Source: Isoetes taiwanensis
Lineage: Eukaryota > Streptophyta > Lycopodiopsida > Isoetales > Isoetaceae
Assembly: GCA_021234155.1 (NCBI GenBank)
Contig: JAJEKV010000261.1
Coordinates: 374,001-438,000 of the forward strand
DNA length: 64,000 nt
Reading direction: 5' to 3'
Below are positions 34,809-47,881 of this stretch, one piece after another. Positions within the stretch are counted from its first letter, which is position 1. Every line of letters begins with the position of its first letter. Below the pieces are notes generated by a model. The model was not told the DNA's origin. It saw only the letters and a list, made by a program, of their open reading frames with translations, and searched no databases. The position numbers were made by a program, and so were the translations under genes.

Positions 34809-37015
34809 AAGGACTTTTCAAGTCTGCAAATCTTGTGGACCATCTTTGTAGGTGCAAAGGATTAAAATATAGAGCCACCTAAGCATTGGAGGTGTAGGGC
34901 TAGGATGCACTGATGGGATATATGTTTTAGAATATTCCCCAATCTAAAGATTGAAAATGCATGTATATAAGAACAAAATATAATATGTTAATTGCTGAGA
35001 CCACTTGTTATTCAACGTGAAATATGAAGGACCGTTGTTGTTTCATTTACCATTTGATGACGTCATTTGAAGATGAGAACAAGCCATTTTTTATGCCTTC
35101 TTTTTTACAGGGCTCGACAAGTTTTTTCCAAAAAAGAGTGCCTTAGAAGTTGAAGGATTATCCCCTCAGCTTGAACAGGCTGAATTAGAACAGTATTCTA
35201 GGAAAGGACGTTATCACTTTTAAATCCACAAGCATCCACTTCAAAGTTTGGGCATTGTCAAAGTAAAATTGAGATAACAAATATCCTTAAGTCCTGATTG
35301 AAGCTTCTCCACAACATTAATCCCATTTATTCAATGGAAGGATGACTGAAGGATGGGAAATTGCTCCCAATAGTTCTACAAACACACTGTTCCTTGGATC
35401 AGATATAAGTATTCCCTTGACTTTAAGCAAAATCCTAAGATGGGTAGACTAGTTTGAATGAGAAACCCTTTAATGGGATGGCAAAGGCAAGGAGAGGCCC
35501 AAAGTCCTTTTGAATGACAAGTATGAATTGATCAAAGAAGAAAATTTGCTGTGACAATTATACCATTGGTAGTCTATCTTCTGGAGCTGATGAATCATAT
35601 AAGAACAGCATTAGACCTCTCTAATCAGCATCACTATGATAACTCATTGATGGAAAATACCCCCGACAATCTGCGTTTTTTGATCAAGAAACCAGATAAA
35701 CCACAATGTACTGTCACATTGACAAAATTCTATAATTACTTGTCAAGTTCTCATATTCTCCACAAAGAGTAGGGAACCATCTATCACATATTTCACAAAC
35801 TATGCATGCAGCAGCCCTAAAAGTCGACAGATGTATCAAGGGAGTTGCAACTAACAGAGTAAGAGTCTTGTACACCAGGAAGGCACTTCATAGATCACAT
35901 TTGGCATAGGATTTCTCGTCTTGCTCCTACTATGTGTTACAACGTTTAAGAACATGATTTAGAAGCAAGACCCATGCTAAAGCACCTGCAAGAAACGGCA
36001 TTGTCTTCAGACATTCTTCTGCGTGGTCCCAGAATCGACATATTGCTGCAGAATTGGTGTCATACCCATTGTTAAAGCAAAATAATAGCACCCATCATCA
36101 AGAAGGCACATATGACTGCAAACATATAGAACAAGAACAGAGGTTGTACTACCATAGCAACCCCTCTGCCAATGGAAAGCAAGAAACATGTCGAAATTGA
36201 ATGTACTATTAGTGCAAACATTTGATTGCATTCAGCATGGCCAATATTGAAAAGCTTCTTTACTTACCACGTACATTCAGATCGACATATCTTCCCTCGT
36301 CTTTGCAGCCCTTTCTTTAAATTTAGCTCTTCGAAGTCTTTGGATGAGACTTGAAAGTGCATACGGGCAAAATAAAAATGCATGAGCTTTGTATTGCGCA
36401 GACTTTGCTATTTGTATAACGGACTTTTACACTTATTATCCCACACTTGTTTGTTTTTGTTTTATACATATTTCTTGTATGGTCTCCTGACTTTGGTTGA
36501 GTTTATGCACATTCTTGTTCTTGCTATTACAAGAACAAAGATAGAACCTACACGGAATGGCGTGGAATCTACAACTTATATCCAAAGATGGATAAGGAAC
36601 AGCAAGGCCAATGCTCGGCAAATTGCTACACACGCTAATCTTAGTACGCTTCTTGTGTATTATCAAACATGCTTACACATAAAACCACATACAAAAATGA
36701 ACTCTTTGACAATGAACTTCAGTGTGTTGCAGATAAACTTTTCTGAGATAAAAGCACTCACCTTTGAATACCATATTATCATATTGCTAAAGAGCAAAGA
36801 TGCTTTTCTGCACTATGCCGCATAAAGAAAGTTTATAGTTCAGATAGCGATAGCTAGAAAGAATTTCAGAGACCATACCGCCTCGCCTTGCCGAGCGTGA
36901 TTCAAAAATAAACTTCCTTCATACCACTAATAACTAGGAAACCTGTCTCAGAAATCCTGGTAAGCAGATGAACAAACTACAGCAAACATAAATCAGAAAC
37001 AAAAATCAGAAACAA
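34809..37015 (+). repeat. U block, copy 1
   Basis: It starts AAGGACTTTTCAAGTCTGCA. Other copies are at 39893-42215 (same strand), 49780-51990 and 61905-64000 (both inverted). There is no intact gene. In the inverted sense, splice-like sites (GTAAGTAAAG, TTCTTGCAGGTG) surround a stretch able to encode a hydrophobic segment, MVVQPLFLFYMFAVICAFLM, so an old gene fragment may be inside. In all cases it lies beside LINE1 or LINE2. Confidence 0.85.
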
Positions 37016-37019
37016 ACAT

Positions 37020-37985
37020 AAAGATGCTACAAAATGAGTGACATGTCAGTCCATCGCTGCAAAGAAGCCTCACGAACTTGCCATATCCCCTCAAGGAAAG
37101 GTGCAAGTGACTGTGAGCGTAACCGAAAAACTATTTATACATTTCGAAGATCCGGCTCCTTCAATCCATGACGATCTCTTATGGCTACATACGCTGGACA
37201 GGCGATAAGAAAATGATGTTCATCTTCAACTTCTTGTGAGACGCAAACTTCACATGTTCTCTGATCCCTAGGAATCTGACGTCGTCGTCCATACTCAATT
37301 CATAGATGATGGGAGCTAACCCTCATGATCCAACAAATCGATTGTTGGCGTGCCCTAGGTAAATGATCAAGGAGATACTGCTGCGGTGTGTAGGTGACCA
37401 AAGGATTAATCTTTCTTTTATAGAATTCCATTTTTCCTTGCGCATTTGCCCATATTTTATCAGTAACTCTCATCATGACCCATTCCTTGATCCCTTCTGG
37501 TTTTGTAGTCATACTACCATTGAGATGCCCCAACGGTTCAGCCATGCAACTCCCTTATGATACCAACCATGCTCACGGCTTGCTTCTAATACCTTATATC
37601 GCAATCTTCTGGCGTTAGAGATTGAACTCTAAACACATATCAAATAAATTGCCAAAGAGCCTCCGCCTCTAAAGGCAACATTCTCGCTTCTTCTCGATGG
37701 ACTCCAACCATTGGTTGCATGAGTGCTTTGTACAAATGGTGGCGCATAGTCCAGTCGCACAATTGGATTGTGCGACACTTTGCCTGCATCCCAAATAGTG
37801 CTCTTCACGCTTTGCATTTACTTTTTTTTCTCCACTGCAACATTTCAAGTATAAGTATCTGTTACCTCTAGACCCAAATATCTGTAATTATGCACATGTT
37901 CCACCATCTGTCCATCGTAGTATAATTTATATACTTTTCTAGCATGTCCACTATCAACTATTCTTGCATCCTAACAAGTTTTAAA
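37020..37985 (-). pseudogene. LINE2, C-terminal part of the reverse transcriptase ORF
   Basis: It reads right to left: YRYLGLEV-like and CDWTMRH at about 37960-37740, then ALMQPMVGVHR and MLPLEAEALWQ. EGIKEWVMMRV and KRKINPLVTYTPQQYLLDHL follow at 37490-37350. A zinc-knuckle-like RTCEVCVSQEVEDEHHFLIAC is near 37200-37265, ending YVAIRDRHGLKEPDLR. It has many stops. The layout parallels LINE1, so the two families are related. Confidence 0.65.
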
Positions 37986-38330
37986 AAATGTATTATTTGT
38001 CATAGCCTCCTCGTTTATTCATGTTTTGGCTACTTAAATTGCCACAAATGTAGAGATCCTGAAGAACATCTAAGTTCCTAAGTAAAATATCAATGTTCAA
38101 TGATGCAGATTGAGCCTTACATACAATATTATAAGAAGCTTGAATATTTGGAAACATCTTATATTAGGGAAACATAATATAATGTTATTTAAATGCTGAG
38201 TTGAAGGGTTGTATGTCAAGCTGAAGGTAACTAGATTTGATGAGAAATGTCTTGTATAAGCTATTAGGTAAATGTCTTGTATAATGGTAAACTAAATGGA
38301 ACGCGATTCCTGGATAGGCAATGACAGGCA
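37986..38330 (-). repeat. 340-bp block, inverted copy
   Basis: Reverse complement of 23766-24110, again between LINE2 and a P block. Confidence 0.7.
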
Positions 38331-38334
38331 TTAG

Positions 38335-39480
38335 TTGGGAGCTGCAAACCTGTAAATCACAGGCAAGTCATTACAATATCATGGTTGGAAGTCTTGAGTT
38401 CAAGCTATGGCGTTCTTCAGTTGCTATAAAAATTTTCATATTTTGTTAAGTAACAAAAGAATTTCTGCAAGATTAACATTGCCGTATATTGAAGATGCCA
38501 CATGGCACCACCAAAATACACCACTAAATGAAAGGATGACCCAATCATGATATTGATAACCCAACTATGATATTGGTGACATTCAAATTATTGCATTATA
38601 ATATTTTGATTACAAAGCTAATGTATCTACTTAAATGTGTATTTTATTCCTAGTCCATGATTTAAGATTCAATAACCGGTGAATCACAGACAAGTTATTA
38701 CAATATCATGGGGAAGTCGTTTTGAGCTCAGGACTATGGCATTCTTTAGTTGCTAGACATATTTTCATGTTTTGTTAATCGGATCAACAAGAACCAAGAA
38801 TTTTCTTCCCAATTTATATTGGCGATGACTTGACCCCATCAAAATACACCATTATAATACCCCACATGGCACTCGTTGGAGGACATGGACGAGAACTTTG
38901 TAGAGGGGAGGATAGAATAGGGCTGTTGCGGGCATGCAAACTGGGGCTGCTGCTAGCACAAGCCTATCGGAGTGATGGGTGTGAGGCCACAAATTGGGAT
39001 TGGTGTTATTGACATAGGTAGTGATGAAGAGCCATGTCTGTCCCCTCCGCACAGCCTTGTTGCATCTAGTCCTCATGTGGTTTTCTCGTCGAATGCGGAG
39101 TGAGTGCAGATTGCCTAGAAGTGGTCTCAAGCATTGTGAATATAAACATGCTTGTTGAATCTGCGGCAGCTTCAGCCCGCTTGCTCAGGATGCAGCTTGC
39201 TCAGGATGCGACTGGGGAGGTTGTTTGCAACATTGGAGGAGGTCATATCCCATATGGGATGGAAAGAGGTGGAGGTTGAGGTCGATATTCGAAGCGCCAA
39301 AGACATGCGCTTACATGAATTTGGACTGTCTCTTCGCCATGGTGAACCGAGGCGGGTAATTTCTATGGAAAGGCACCATAATTGCTGCAATGAACAATAA
39401 TTAGATATTGGTATGCTTTTCTGATTTATTGTTTTGCTTGTGCTTTCTATATGTTTCAAGAATGTTGCGTTGATGGAAAA
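38335..39480 (-). repeat. P block, copy 3
   Basis: Inverted relative to 6025-7015. The conserved short frame is at 39152-39400 on + (LGRLFATLEEVISHMGWKEV). The right end, CAATAATTAGATATTGGTATGCT, is an empty version of the site that the hAT-like element occupies at 47882. Confidence 0.8.
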
Positions 39481-39584
39481 ATGATAAGAAAATAATAAAC
39501 TTTTGTGAAAATATTATTTGGATCGACAAGAAAAAAGTTTTGATGCGTTCATATAGAAAACCGGATATTCGATTGAATGGTATT

Positions 39585-39892
39585 GAGGCATTGGCTTGTT
39601 TCTAGAAGAAAGCTTTGGAAAACCAAAAAAAAATGAATGGGAAAAAGGAATTTGTCATTGTATACGCATATGCATGGGAATAGCCCCTCGCTTCTTAAGG
39701 GCAAACAAGTTGCTTGGACTGCACTATGTGCAGGGGATTCGAATCCCCCAGCTTGTACCTTCTGTATATTTGTACTTGGAGGTGTCAGGCTAACACAATG
39801 GAGGTAGAACTTGGGAGGTTTGAATTTTGTGGCGTACAATCAGTGAACACTCATGTTGTAGGTATTTGCCTTTTGCGGCTAGGAGAAATAAT
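39585..39892 (-). mobile_element. LINE1 copy with the body deleted
   Basis: The left flank (GCATTGGCTTG..TCTAGAAGAAAGCTTT) equals the 3' flank of LINE1 copies A and B. After an A-run at about 39625 the sequence jumps to the 5' 210 bp of LINE1 (ATGAATGGGAAAAAGG through CACTCATGTTGTAGG). About 3.4 kb of coding region is absent compared with copy A. The U block follows directly, showing the site without the 6.8-kb transposon. Confidence 0.75.
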
Positions 39893-42215
39893 GGAGGGAC
39901 TTTTCAAGTCTATAAATCTTGTGGACCATGTCAGAGGTGATATTTTAGGCTTCCTAATCTTGTACTGAGCCTATTATGGCATATACTTGCTAACTAGTTG
40001 CTAATGGGAAGCAAATGCTATTTTGAGAGTCAACATTGCATATGAAATGTTTGCAAAGGATTAAAATATAGAGCCACCTAAGCATTTGAGGTGTAGGGCT
40101 AGGATGCACTGATGGGATATATGTTTTTGAATATTCAACAATCTAAAGGTTGAAAATGCATGTATATAAGAACAAAATAAAATATGTTAATTCTTTGAGA
40201 CCACTTGCTATTCAATGTGAAATATGAAGGACCATTGTTAATTCATTTACCATTTCGGTACATCACTGAAGATGAGAACAAGCCATTTTTTTAATGCCTA
40301 CTTTTTTAGAGGGCTCAACAAGTTTTTTCCAAAAAAGAGTGCCTTAGAACCTGAGGGATTATCCGAAGTTAGAACATTACGTTCCATAGCCCCTCGCCTT
40401 GAACAAGCTGAAGTAGAACAAGATTTTAGAAAAGGACGTTATCATTTTTAAATCCACAAGCATCCACTTCAAAGTGTGGACATTATTAAAGTAAAATTTA
40501 GATAACAAATATTCTAAGTCCTAATTGAACCTTCTCCACAACATTAATCCCATTTATTCAATGGAAGGAAGATCAAGGATGGGAAATTGCTCCCAACAGT
40601 TCTACAAACACTGTTCCTTGGATCGATATAAGTATTCCCTTGACTTTAAGCAAAATCCTAAGATGGGTAGACTGGTTTGAATGAGAAACCCTTTAATGGG
40701 AGGCAAAGGCAAGGAGAGGCCCAAAGTGCTTTTGAATGACAAGTTTGAATTGATCAAAGAAGAAAATTTGTGTGACAATTATACCATTGGTAGTCTATCT
40801 TCCGGAGCCGATGAATCATATAAGAACAAAGATTAGACCTCTCTAATCAAGCATCACTAAGATAACTCATTGATGGAAAGTACCCCCGACAATGCGTTTT
40901 TTGATCAAGGAACCAGATAAACCACAATGTATTGTCAGATTGACAAAATTCTAAAATTACTTGTCAAGTTGTCATATTCTCCACATAGAGCAGGAACCAT
41001 CTCTCACATATTTCACAAACTATGCATGCAAAGAGCCCTAAAAGTGGACGGATGTATCAAGGGAGTTGCATCTTTCAAGCACTAACAGAGTAAGAGTCTT
41101 GTACAGCCAGAAAGGCACTTCATAGATCACATTTGGCATAGGATTTCTCTTCTTGCTCCTACTATGTGTTACAACGTTTAGGAACATGATTTAGAAGCAA
41201 GACCCATGCTAAAGCACTGCAAGAAACGGCATTGTCTTGGACATTTCTTCGATCGATATATTATTGCAGAATTGGTGTCATACCCATTGTTAAAGCAAAA
41301 TAATAGCACCCATCATCAAGAAGGCACATATGACCGCAAACATATAGAACAAGAACAGAGGTTGTACTACCATAACAATCAACCCCTCGCCAATGGAAAG
41401 CAGGAAACATGTCGAAATTGAATGTACTATTAGTGCAAACATTTGATTGCATATAGCATGGCCAATATTGAAAAGCTTCTTTACTTACCACGCATATTCA
41501 GATCGACATATCTTCCTCGTCTGCAGCCCTTTCTTTAAATTTAGCTCTTCGAGTCTTTGGATGACTTGAAAGTGCATATACGGGCAAAATAAAAATGCAT
41601 GAGCTTTGTATTGCGAGACTTTGCTATTTGTATAACGGACTTTTACACTTATTATCCCACACTTGTTTGTTTTTGTTTTATACATATTTCTTGTATGGTC
41701 TCTCGTGACCGGTTGAGTTTATGCACATTCTTGTTCTTGCTATTACAAGAACAAAGATAGAACCTACACGGAATGGCGTGGAATCTACAGCTTATATCCA
41801 AAGATGGATAAGGAACAAAGAAGGCCAATGCTCGCAAATTGCTACACACGAATCTTAGTACGCTTCTTGATGCTGGTTACATGTATTATCAAACATGCTT
41901 ACACATAAAACCACATACAAAAATGAACTCTTTGACAATGAACTTCAGTGTGTTGCAGATAAACTTTTCTGAGATAAAAGCACTCACCGTTGAATACCAT
42001 ATTATCATAATATATTGCTAAAGAGCCAAAGATGCTTTTCTGCACTATGTCTTTAAAGAAAGATTATAGTTCATATAGCGATAGCTAGAAAGAATTTCAG
42101 AGACCATATGCCGCCTTGCCGTGAGCCGTGGATTCAAAAAATAAACTTCCTTCATACCACTAATAACTAGGAAATCCTGGTAAGCAGATGAACAAACTAC
42201 AGCAAAACATAATTC
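39893..42215 (+). repeat. U block, copy 2, start of the inverted-repeat left arm
   Basis: Same strand as copy 1. It is the mirror of 61905-64000. Small differences from other copies cluster at CAG/CTG sites, for example AACAAAGATTAG at 40825 against AACAGCATTAG at 35604. Confidence 0.85.
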
Positions 42216-42655
42216 CAAAATTAATTGATTAAGGGGGCCGCGAGTTCATAATTAATTGCTTCATGAGTTCATACCTTGCAAAAGGGATGCGAATCTCGCA
42301 ATATGTTTGTTGTATTTCATCGGAATGTGAGACCAAAATGATCTAATGCCACGGACCCGAGCATTGGGAAGAATCCTGAGCGCGTAGACTGCATCAACGG
42401 ATATTTTCTAGTATAGTATTATCAAAATAGAATATGTTTAGTCAAATGCTATGCTGCACCATTACTCGATTTGGGTATGTTTTCAAATGTTAGTCCATAG
42501 ACTAGACCACCATACCTACCCATTACGCTTCCTTGCATCATGCATTCTTCTTTTCGACATTCTTAATGTTGTTTGCTCCACCTATTTAACCCTTAAGCTT
42601 CGTTCCAATTGCATACATTGTTGCGTTTCTCTAACCCATCTAGTTGATTTCTAGC
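42216..42655. other. 5' flank of the left-arm peroxidase
   Basis: Matches 61069-61466 inverted. It lacks the roughly 410 bp found in the right arm. No other gene. Confidence 0.6.
42583..42589 (+). promoter_or_regulatory. TATA-like TATTTAA upstream of the left-arm peroxidase
   Basis: It lies 67-73 bases before the ATG at 42656, and at the same place in the right arm (61135-61141). Sequence match only. Confidence 0.35.
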
Positions 42656-43754
<1,099 letters not shown>

Positions 43755-44151
43755 GCAAATAATTATTCGGTGTTGGTTATAAAGTGCTCGAATAAGATTA
43801 TTCTCTTTTATATTGTTTATTTGAAGATCAATTTTGTTACATTTATGCCATCGACCCTTTTAGTCCATGGATGCATCTTATTAAACTCCTAAGACCTTTA
43901 ATTAGATAATACTATTAGATGGATAGATAAATTTTTTTAGGCAAATTATAAAGACACCGCTATATTTATGCAAAATTATGAAAATGCCCTTGTTTTGGGA
44001 TCGTTCGATGGAAATGACCGAACTCTTTTGTGATGATCCGAATAAGAATACATCATTGAGATGCATTGTAAATGACAACGATAACTTCCTAACAAAGCTA
44101 GAATCACATGAATCAGAGTTGGGAATCACAAGTTATGTTACTTTGGAAGAC
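43755..44151. other. 3' flank of the peroxidase, shared by all three copies
   Basis: Contains GTCATTTCCAT-like and CCAAAACAAGGGCATTTTCA-like sequence, also found at 9605-9850 and 59570-59970. The + frame at 43978-44313 is a chance reading that runs into the MITE-like element. Confidence 0.5.
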
Positions 44152-44318
44152 CTTTGTTATTCGACCCCCCTCATCGGAAAACAAGCCAAAAAACAGAAAA
44201 ACTGCAAAAAACAGCAAAAAAGGACCAAAAACATCACGAAAATGACTTCAACCATTGGAAAACAGGGAGAAAAACAGTTCCGATTGATTTCCGATGGGAG
44301 GGGGGCCGAATAACGAAG
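44152..44318. mobile_element. Fold-back (MITE-like) element, left arm
   Basis: About 167 bp with imperfect terminal inverted repeats. The left end, CTTTGTTATTCGACCCCCC then TCATCGGAAAAC, matches the reverse complement of the right end, CTTCGTTATTCGGCCCCCC then TCCCATCGGAAAT. No target duplication is obvious. Mirror copy at 59402-59569. Confidence 0.6.
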
Positions 44319-44399
44319 TCCACCCGTTACTTTTAATACACAAAAATTTGTAAGGATTTAAGAGACCATAACTTAAGATTTCAAACTCCGATTCAAGTG

Positions 44400-45360
44400 A
44401 TTTCTAGCTCCAATAGGAAGATATCATTGTATCTACAATGGATCTGAAGGATATATTCTCATTCTGATCATCATAAAAAATTTACGGTCATTTCCATCAA
44501 ACCTATCCCAAAAACAGGGGCATTTTCATACATAAATATAGGGGTATTTTTATAATTTTTCCTTATTTTTAACATCCACGGGGAGTTCACGAAGATTATG
44601 GGAGAAAACACACCCAGATGTGGCTCATCCCCACCATAGTACATGGCTGAAGTGGGTCCTTCACCACGAACATTACAATGATCATGGTCACTTTCACAAC
44701 GAAGCGTCGAACCCGTGACTCTGAGCATGGCAGTTTAGAGGCATGGTGACATAGGCGATTACTCCTAAGATCATTCGTTTAGTGAAAGATAAAGAAGTGG
44801 AGAAAAAGGAAAAGCATTTATAATGTCTAACTGTTCTATGAGACATGCACATCACACGAACATTGCTTTATTACTACTCATTTAGATGCGACCATCCTTT
44901 TTCTTCTTCATAATATAAGGGCACAAGTTAACTTTACCCTTAATTCGTGGATTCTGGAGCAAAAGTCTCCTGGCAGGTGGTACCTCCCCCCCTTTCCCCC
45001 AACGACTGTTGTTTACTCGGTCCTTCGTCATCCATATTTAGTTTTGGTACAATGTTCTGGCTTCCACGTCGTATACTTGCGGACGAGATTGCAAAGATGA
45101 TGCATCTGATTTTTGGGATATCGCCCCATTGCGTTCGAGCACGACTATTCCACCATGTTACAACACACTCTAGAACTCTAGTATGGGAAACAATGCTTTA
45201 GGATCACATAGGATCATCCCCGCCATGTTAGGCCTAGATGATAGTACCCAACGCACCATTGCCATCGTAAAAACCACTATGAATCCAAGCCATCGGCCCA
45301 ACACCGGAGTCTTGAGTGCAACATTGCCGATCCGTTTAACCGGGAATTATACAGTGAAAC
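44400..45360 (-). repeat. M block 1, left arm
   Basis: Shares about 700 bp with M block 2 (45990-46700): GGGGCATTTT-A, a GTCACGGGTTCGACGCTTCG segment (minus strand, about 44700-44725), and GGATCACATAGG-TCA-CCC-GCCATGTTAGGCCTAGA. It has about 190 bp more than M2 (44925-45115). The minus frame at 44471-44728 is kept in all four copies but is probably not a gene. GGGTTCGA resembles a tRNA-type B box. Confidence 0.7.
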
Positions 45361-45989
45361 TAACCCCGGTATCCTCGGATGAGGCGCCAAAGCATAGAGA
45401 ACCGTGTCCAAATGATGATGATCATTCGCGTATTATACTCGTGTGTACAAAGATGGTTGTCACACGGATGTAAAAGGCCAAAGCCAACAAACTTTTGGAT
45501 ATGAATCAACCCTGGTACGGATGCTGGAGCACAATAACTGTGCTCCATAAGCTACCCATGAAATTGATCTCGATGGTCGCGCGGTACGGTTTGCAATATG
45601 GAGGCTGTCATGTTTCATCACGAGGCATCTCGACCGTCGGATGCCAGGCCAAATCTAGGTCGTCCATCTCCTCCTTTGCTTTAGGATCCTCAAATGGCGA
45701 TCCTAGAAGCATGGAGCTCTCATCTGCGAGCTTTGCTCCAGTATTGCTACCCATGCGATATGGAATGTGGTTGCACAATATTTGTCGTGTGATGAGATCC
45801 AACATTTATTTTCGCAATAGTTCCAACTTTTGATGATCGAGACTGCAATGCAACACCGATCGATAATGAACGAACCGATGGTTGGGATTATGGTCAAAAA
45901 TGCCATTTAAAGGCATACTTTCCATGTCTATGACTTGAGTCTAACTTAAGATTTCGAACTCCGGTTCAAGTGATTCTAGCTCTGATAGG
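45361..45989. other. Spacer between M blocks
   Basis: Repeated inverted at 57780-58390. The frame at 45495-45833 has no recognisable domain and is interrupted in the other arm. Confidence 0.5.
45526..45546. other. Perfect hairpin GGAGCACA-ATAAC-TGTGCTCC
   Basis: 8-bp stem and 5-base loop, conserved in the right arm at about 58181-58201. Confidence 0.6.
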
Positions 45990-46700
45990 AAGATATCGTT
46001 GCATTACATCATCATAAAAAAGTTACAGTCATTTCCATCAAACTTATCCCAAAAACAGGGGCATTTTTACAATTTTGCATAAATATAGGGGTATTTTTAT
46101 AAATTTTCCTTATTTTTAACATGCACGGGGACCTCGCGAAGATCATGGGAGAAAACACACCCAGATGTGGTTCGTCCCCACTACAGTACATGGCTGAAGT
46201 GGGTCCTTCACCACGAGCATTACAATGATCATGGTCACTTTCACAACGAAGCGTCGAACCCGTGACCCTGGGCATGGCAGTTTAGGGGCATGGTGACGTA
46301 GGCGATTGCTCCTAAGATCATTCGTTTAGTGAAAGATAAAGAAGTAGAGAAAAAGGAGAAGCATTTATAATGTCCAACTGTTTTATGAGACATGCACATC
46401 ACACAAACATTGCTCTATTACTGCTCATTTAGATCTACCATACTTTTTCTTCTTCATCGTCCATTGCGTTCTGGAGCACCACCACTCCACCATGTTACAA
46501 CATACTCTAGAACCCTAGTATGGGAAATGATGCTTTAGGATCACATAGGGTCACCCCTGCCATGTTAGGCCTAGAGGATAGTACCCAAGGTGCCATCGTC
46601 AAAAACCACCATGAATTCAAGCCATCGGGGCCAACACCAGAGTCTTCAGTGCAACATTGCGATCCGTTGCACTGGAAACTACACAGGCATTAGTCGGGAG
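45990..46700 (-). repeat. M block 2, left arm
   Basis: Tandem relative of M block 1 (offset about 1.55 kb). Mirror copy at about 57000-57780. It joins a P block at about 46690. Confidence 0.7.
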
Positions 46701-47881
46701 CTGCAAACCTGTAATCACAGACAAGTCATTACAATATTATGGTTGGAAGTCTTGAGTTTAGGATATGGCGTTCTTCAGTTGCTATACAAATTTTCATATT
46801 TTGTAAGTAACAAAAGATTTTCTGCAAGATTAGCATTGCCATATATTGAAGATGCCACATGGCACCACCAAAATACACCATTAGATGAAAGGGTGATCCA
46901 ATCATGATATTGGTAACATTTAAATTATCGCATTATAATCTTTTGATTACAAAGCTAACGCACCTACTTGAATGTGTACTTTATTCCTAGTCCACGATTT
47001 AAGGTTCAATAACCGTGAATCACGACACAAGTTATTACAATATCATGGTTGGGGAGTCGTTTTGAGCTCAAGACTATGTCATTCTTTAATTGCTATACAT
47101 AGTTTCATGTTTTGTTAATCGGATCAACAAAAACCAAGAATTTTTTGCCCGATTAGCATTACGGTATATTGGCGATGCCAGTTGACTCCACCATAATACA
47201 CCATTAAAATACCCCATGTGGCACTCCTTGGAGGACATGGACGAGAACTTTGTGGAGGGGAGGATAGGAATGAAGAATAGGGTCTTTGTGGGCATGCAAA
47301 CTGGGGTTGCTGCTAGCACAAGCCTATCGGAGTGATGGGTGCGAGGCCACGGATTGGGATTGGCATTATTGACATAGGTAGTGATGAAGAGCCATGTCTG
47401 CCCCCTCCGCACAAAGCCTTGCTGCATCTAGTCCTCATGTGGTTTTCTTTTCGAATCGCGAGCGAAAAGTGCATTGCTTGAAGTGGTCTCAAGCATTGTG
47501 AATATAAACATGCTTGTTGAATCTGTGGCAGCTTCAGCCCGCTTGCTCAGGATGCAGCTTGCTCAGGATGCGGTTGGGGAGGTTGTTTGCAACATTGGAG
47601 AAGGCCATATCCCATATGGAATGGAAAGAGGTGGAGATTGAGGTCAGTATTACTGAGCGCCAGCACATGCAAGCGCACATGAATTTGGATGGGTCTCTTC
47701 TTCTATGAGAACTGAGGCGGACGAAACCGGACGGGGCGGACGCATGCGACGATGCATGCATGCATGCATGCATGCACGCATTGCATGCACGCATTTGCAT
47801 GCATGCATGCATGCATGCATGCATGCATAGCAGTATGGAGAGGCACCATAATGTTGCAATGAACAATAATTAGATACTGGT
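46690..47881 (-). repeat. P block, copy 4 (left arm)
   Basis: Inverted relative to copy 1. The conserved frame is at 47514-47708 (LGRLFATLEKAISHMEWKEVEIEV). Its distal end is expanded by GC-rich sequence and an ATGC repeat, and it is interrupted by the hAT-like element at 47882. Confidence 0.8.
47755..47828. repeat. (ATGC)n microsatellite
   Basis: Runs of TGCA/ATGC units with ACGC and TTGC interruptions. It is absent from the mirror site near 55980 and from the P blocks at 6080 and 39360, so it expanded only here. The Met-His-Ala-Cys repeat frames it creates are not genes. Confidence 0.85.

Noticed and set aside
43978-44336. Lys/Gln-rich protein next to the left peroxidase
   Set aside because: The frame runs through the MITE-like element and its AAAAAC repeats, and is broken in the mirror copy.
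47534-47866. Met-His-Ala-Cys repeat proteins on the minus strand
   Set aside because: Translation artefact of the ATGC microsatellite.
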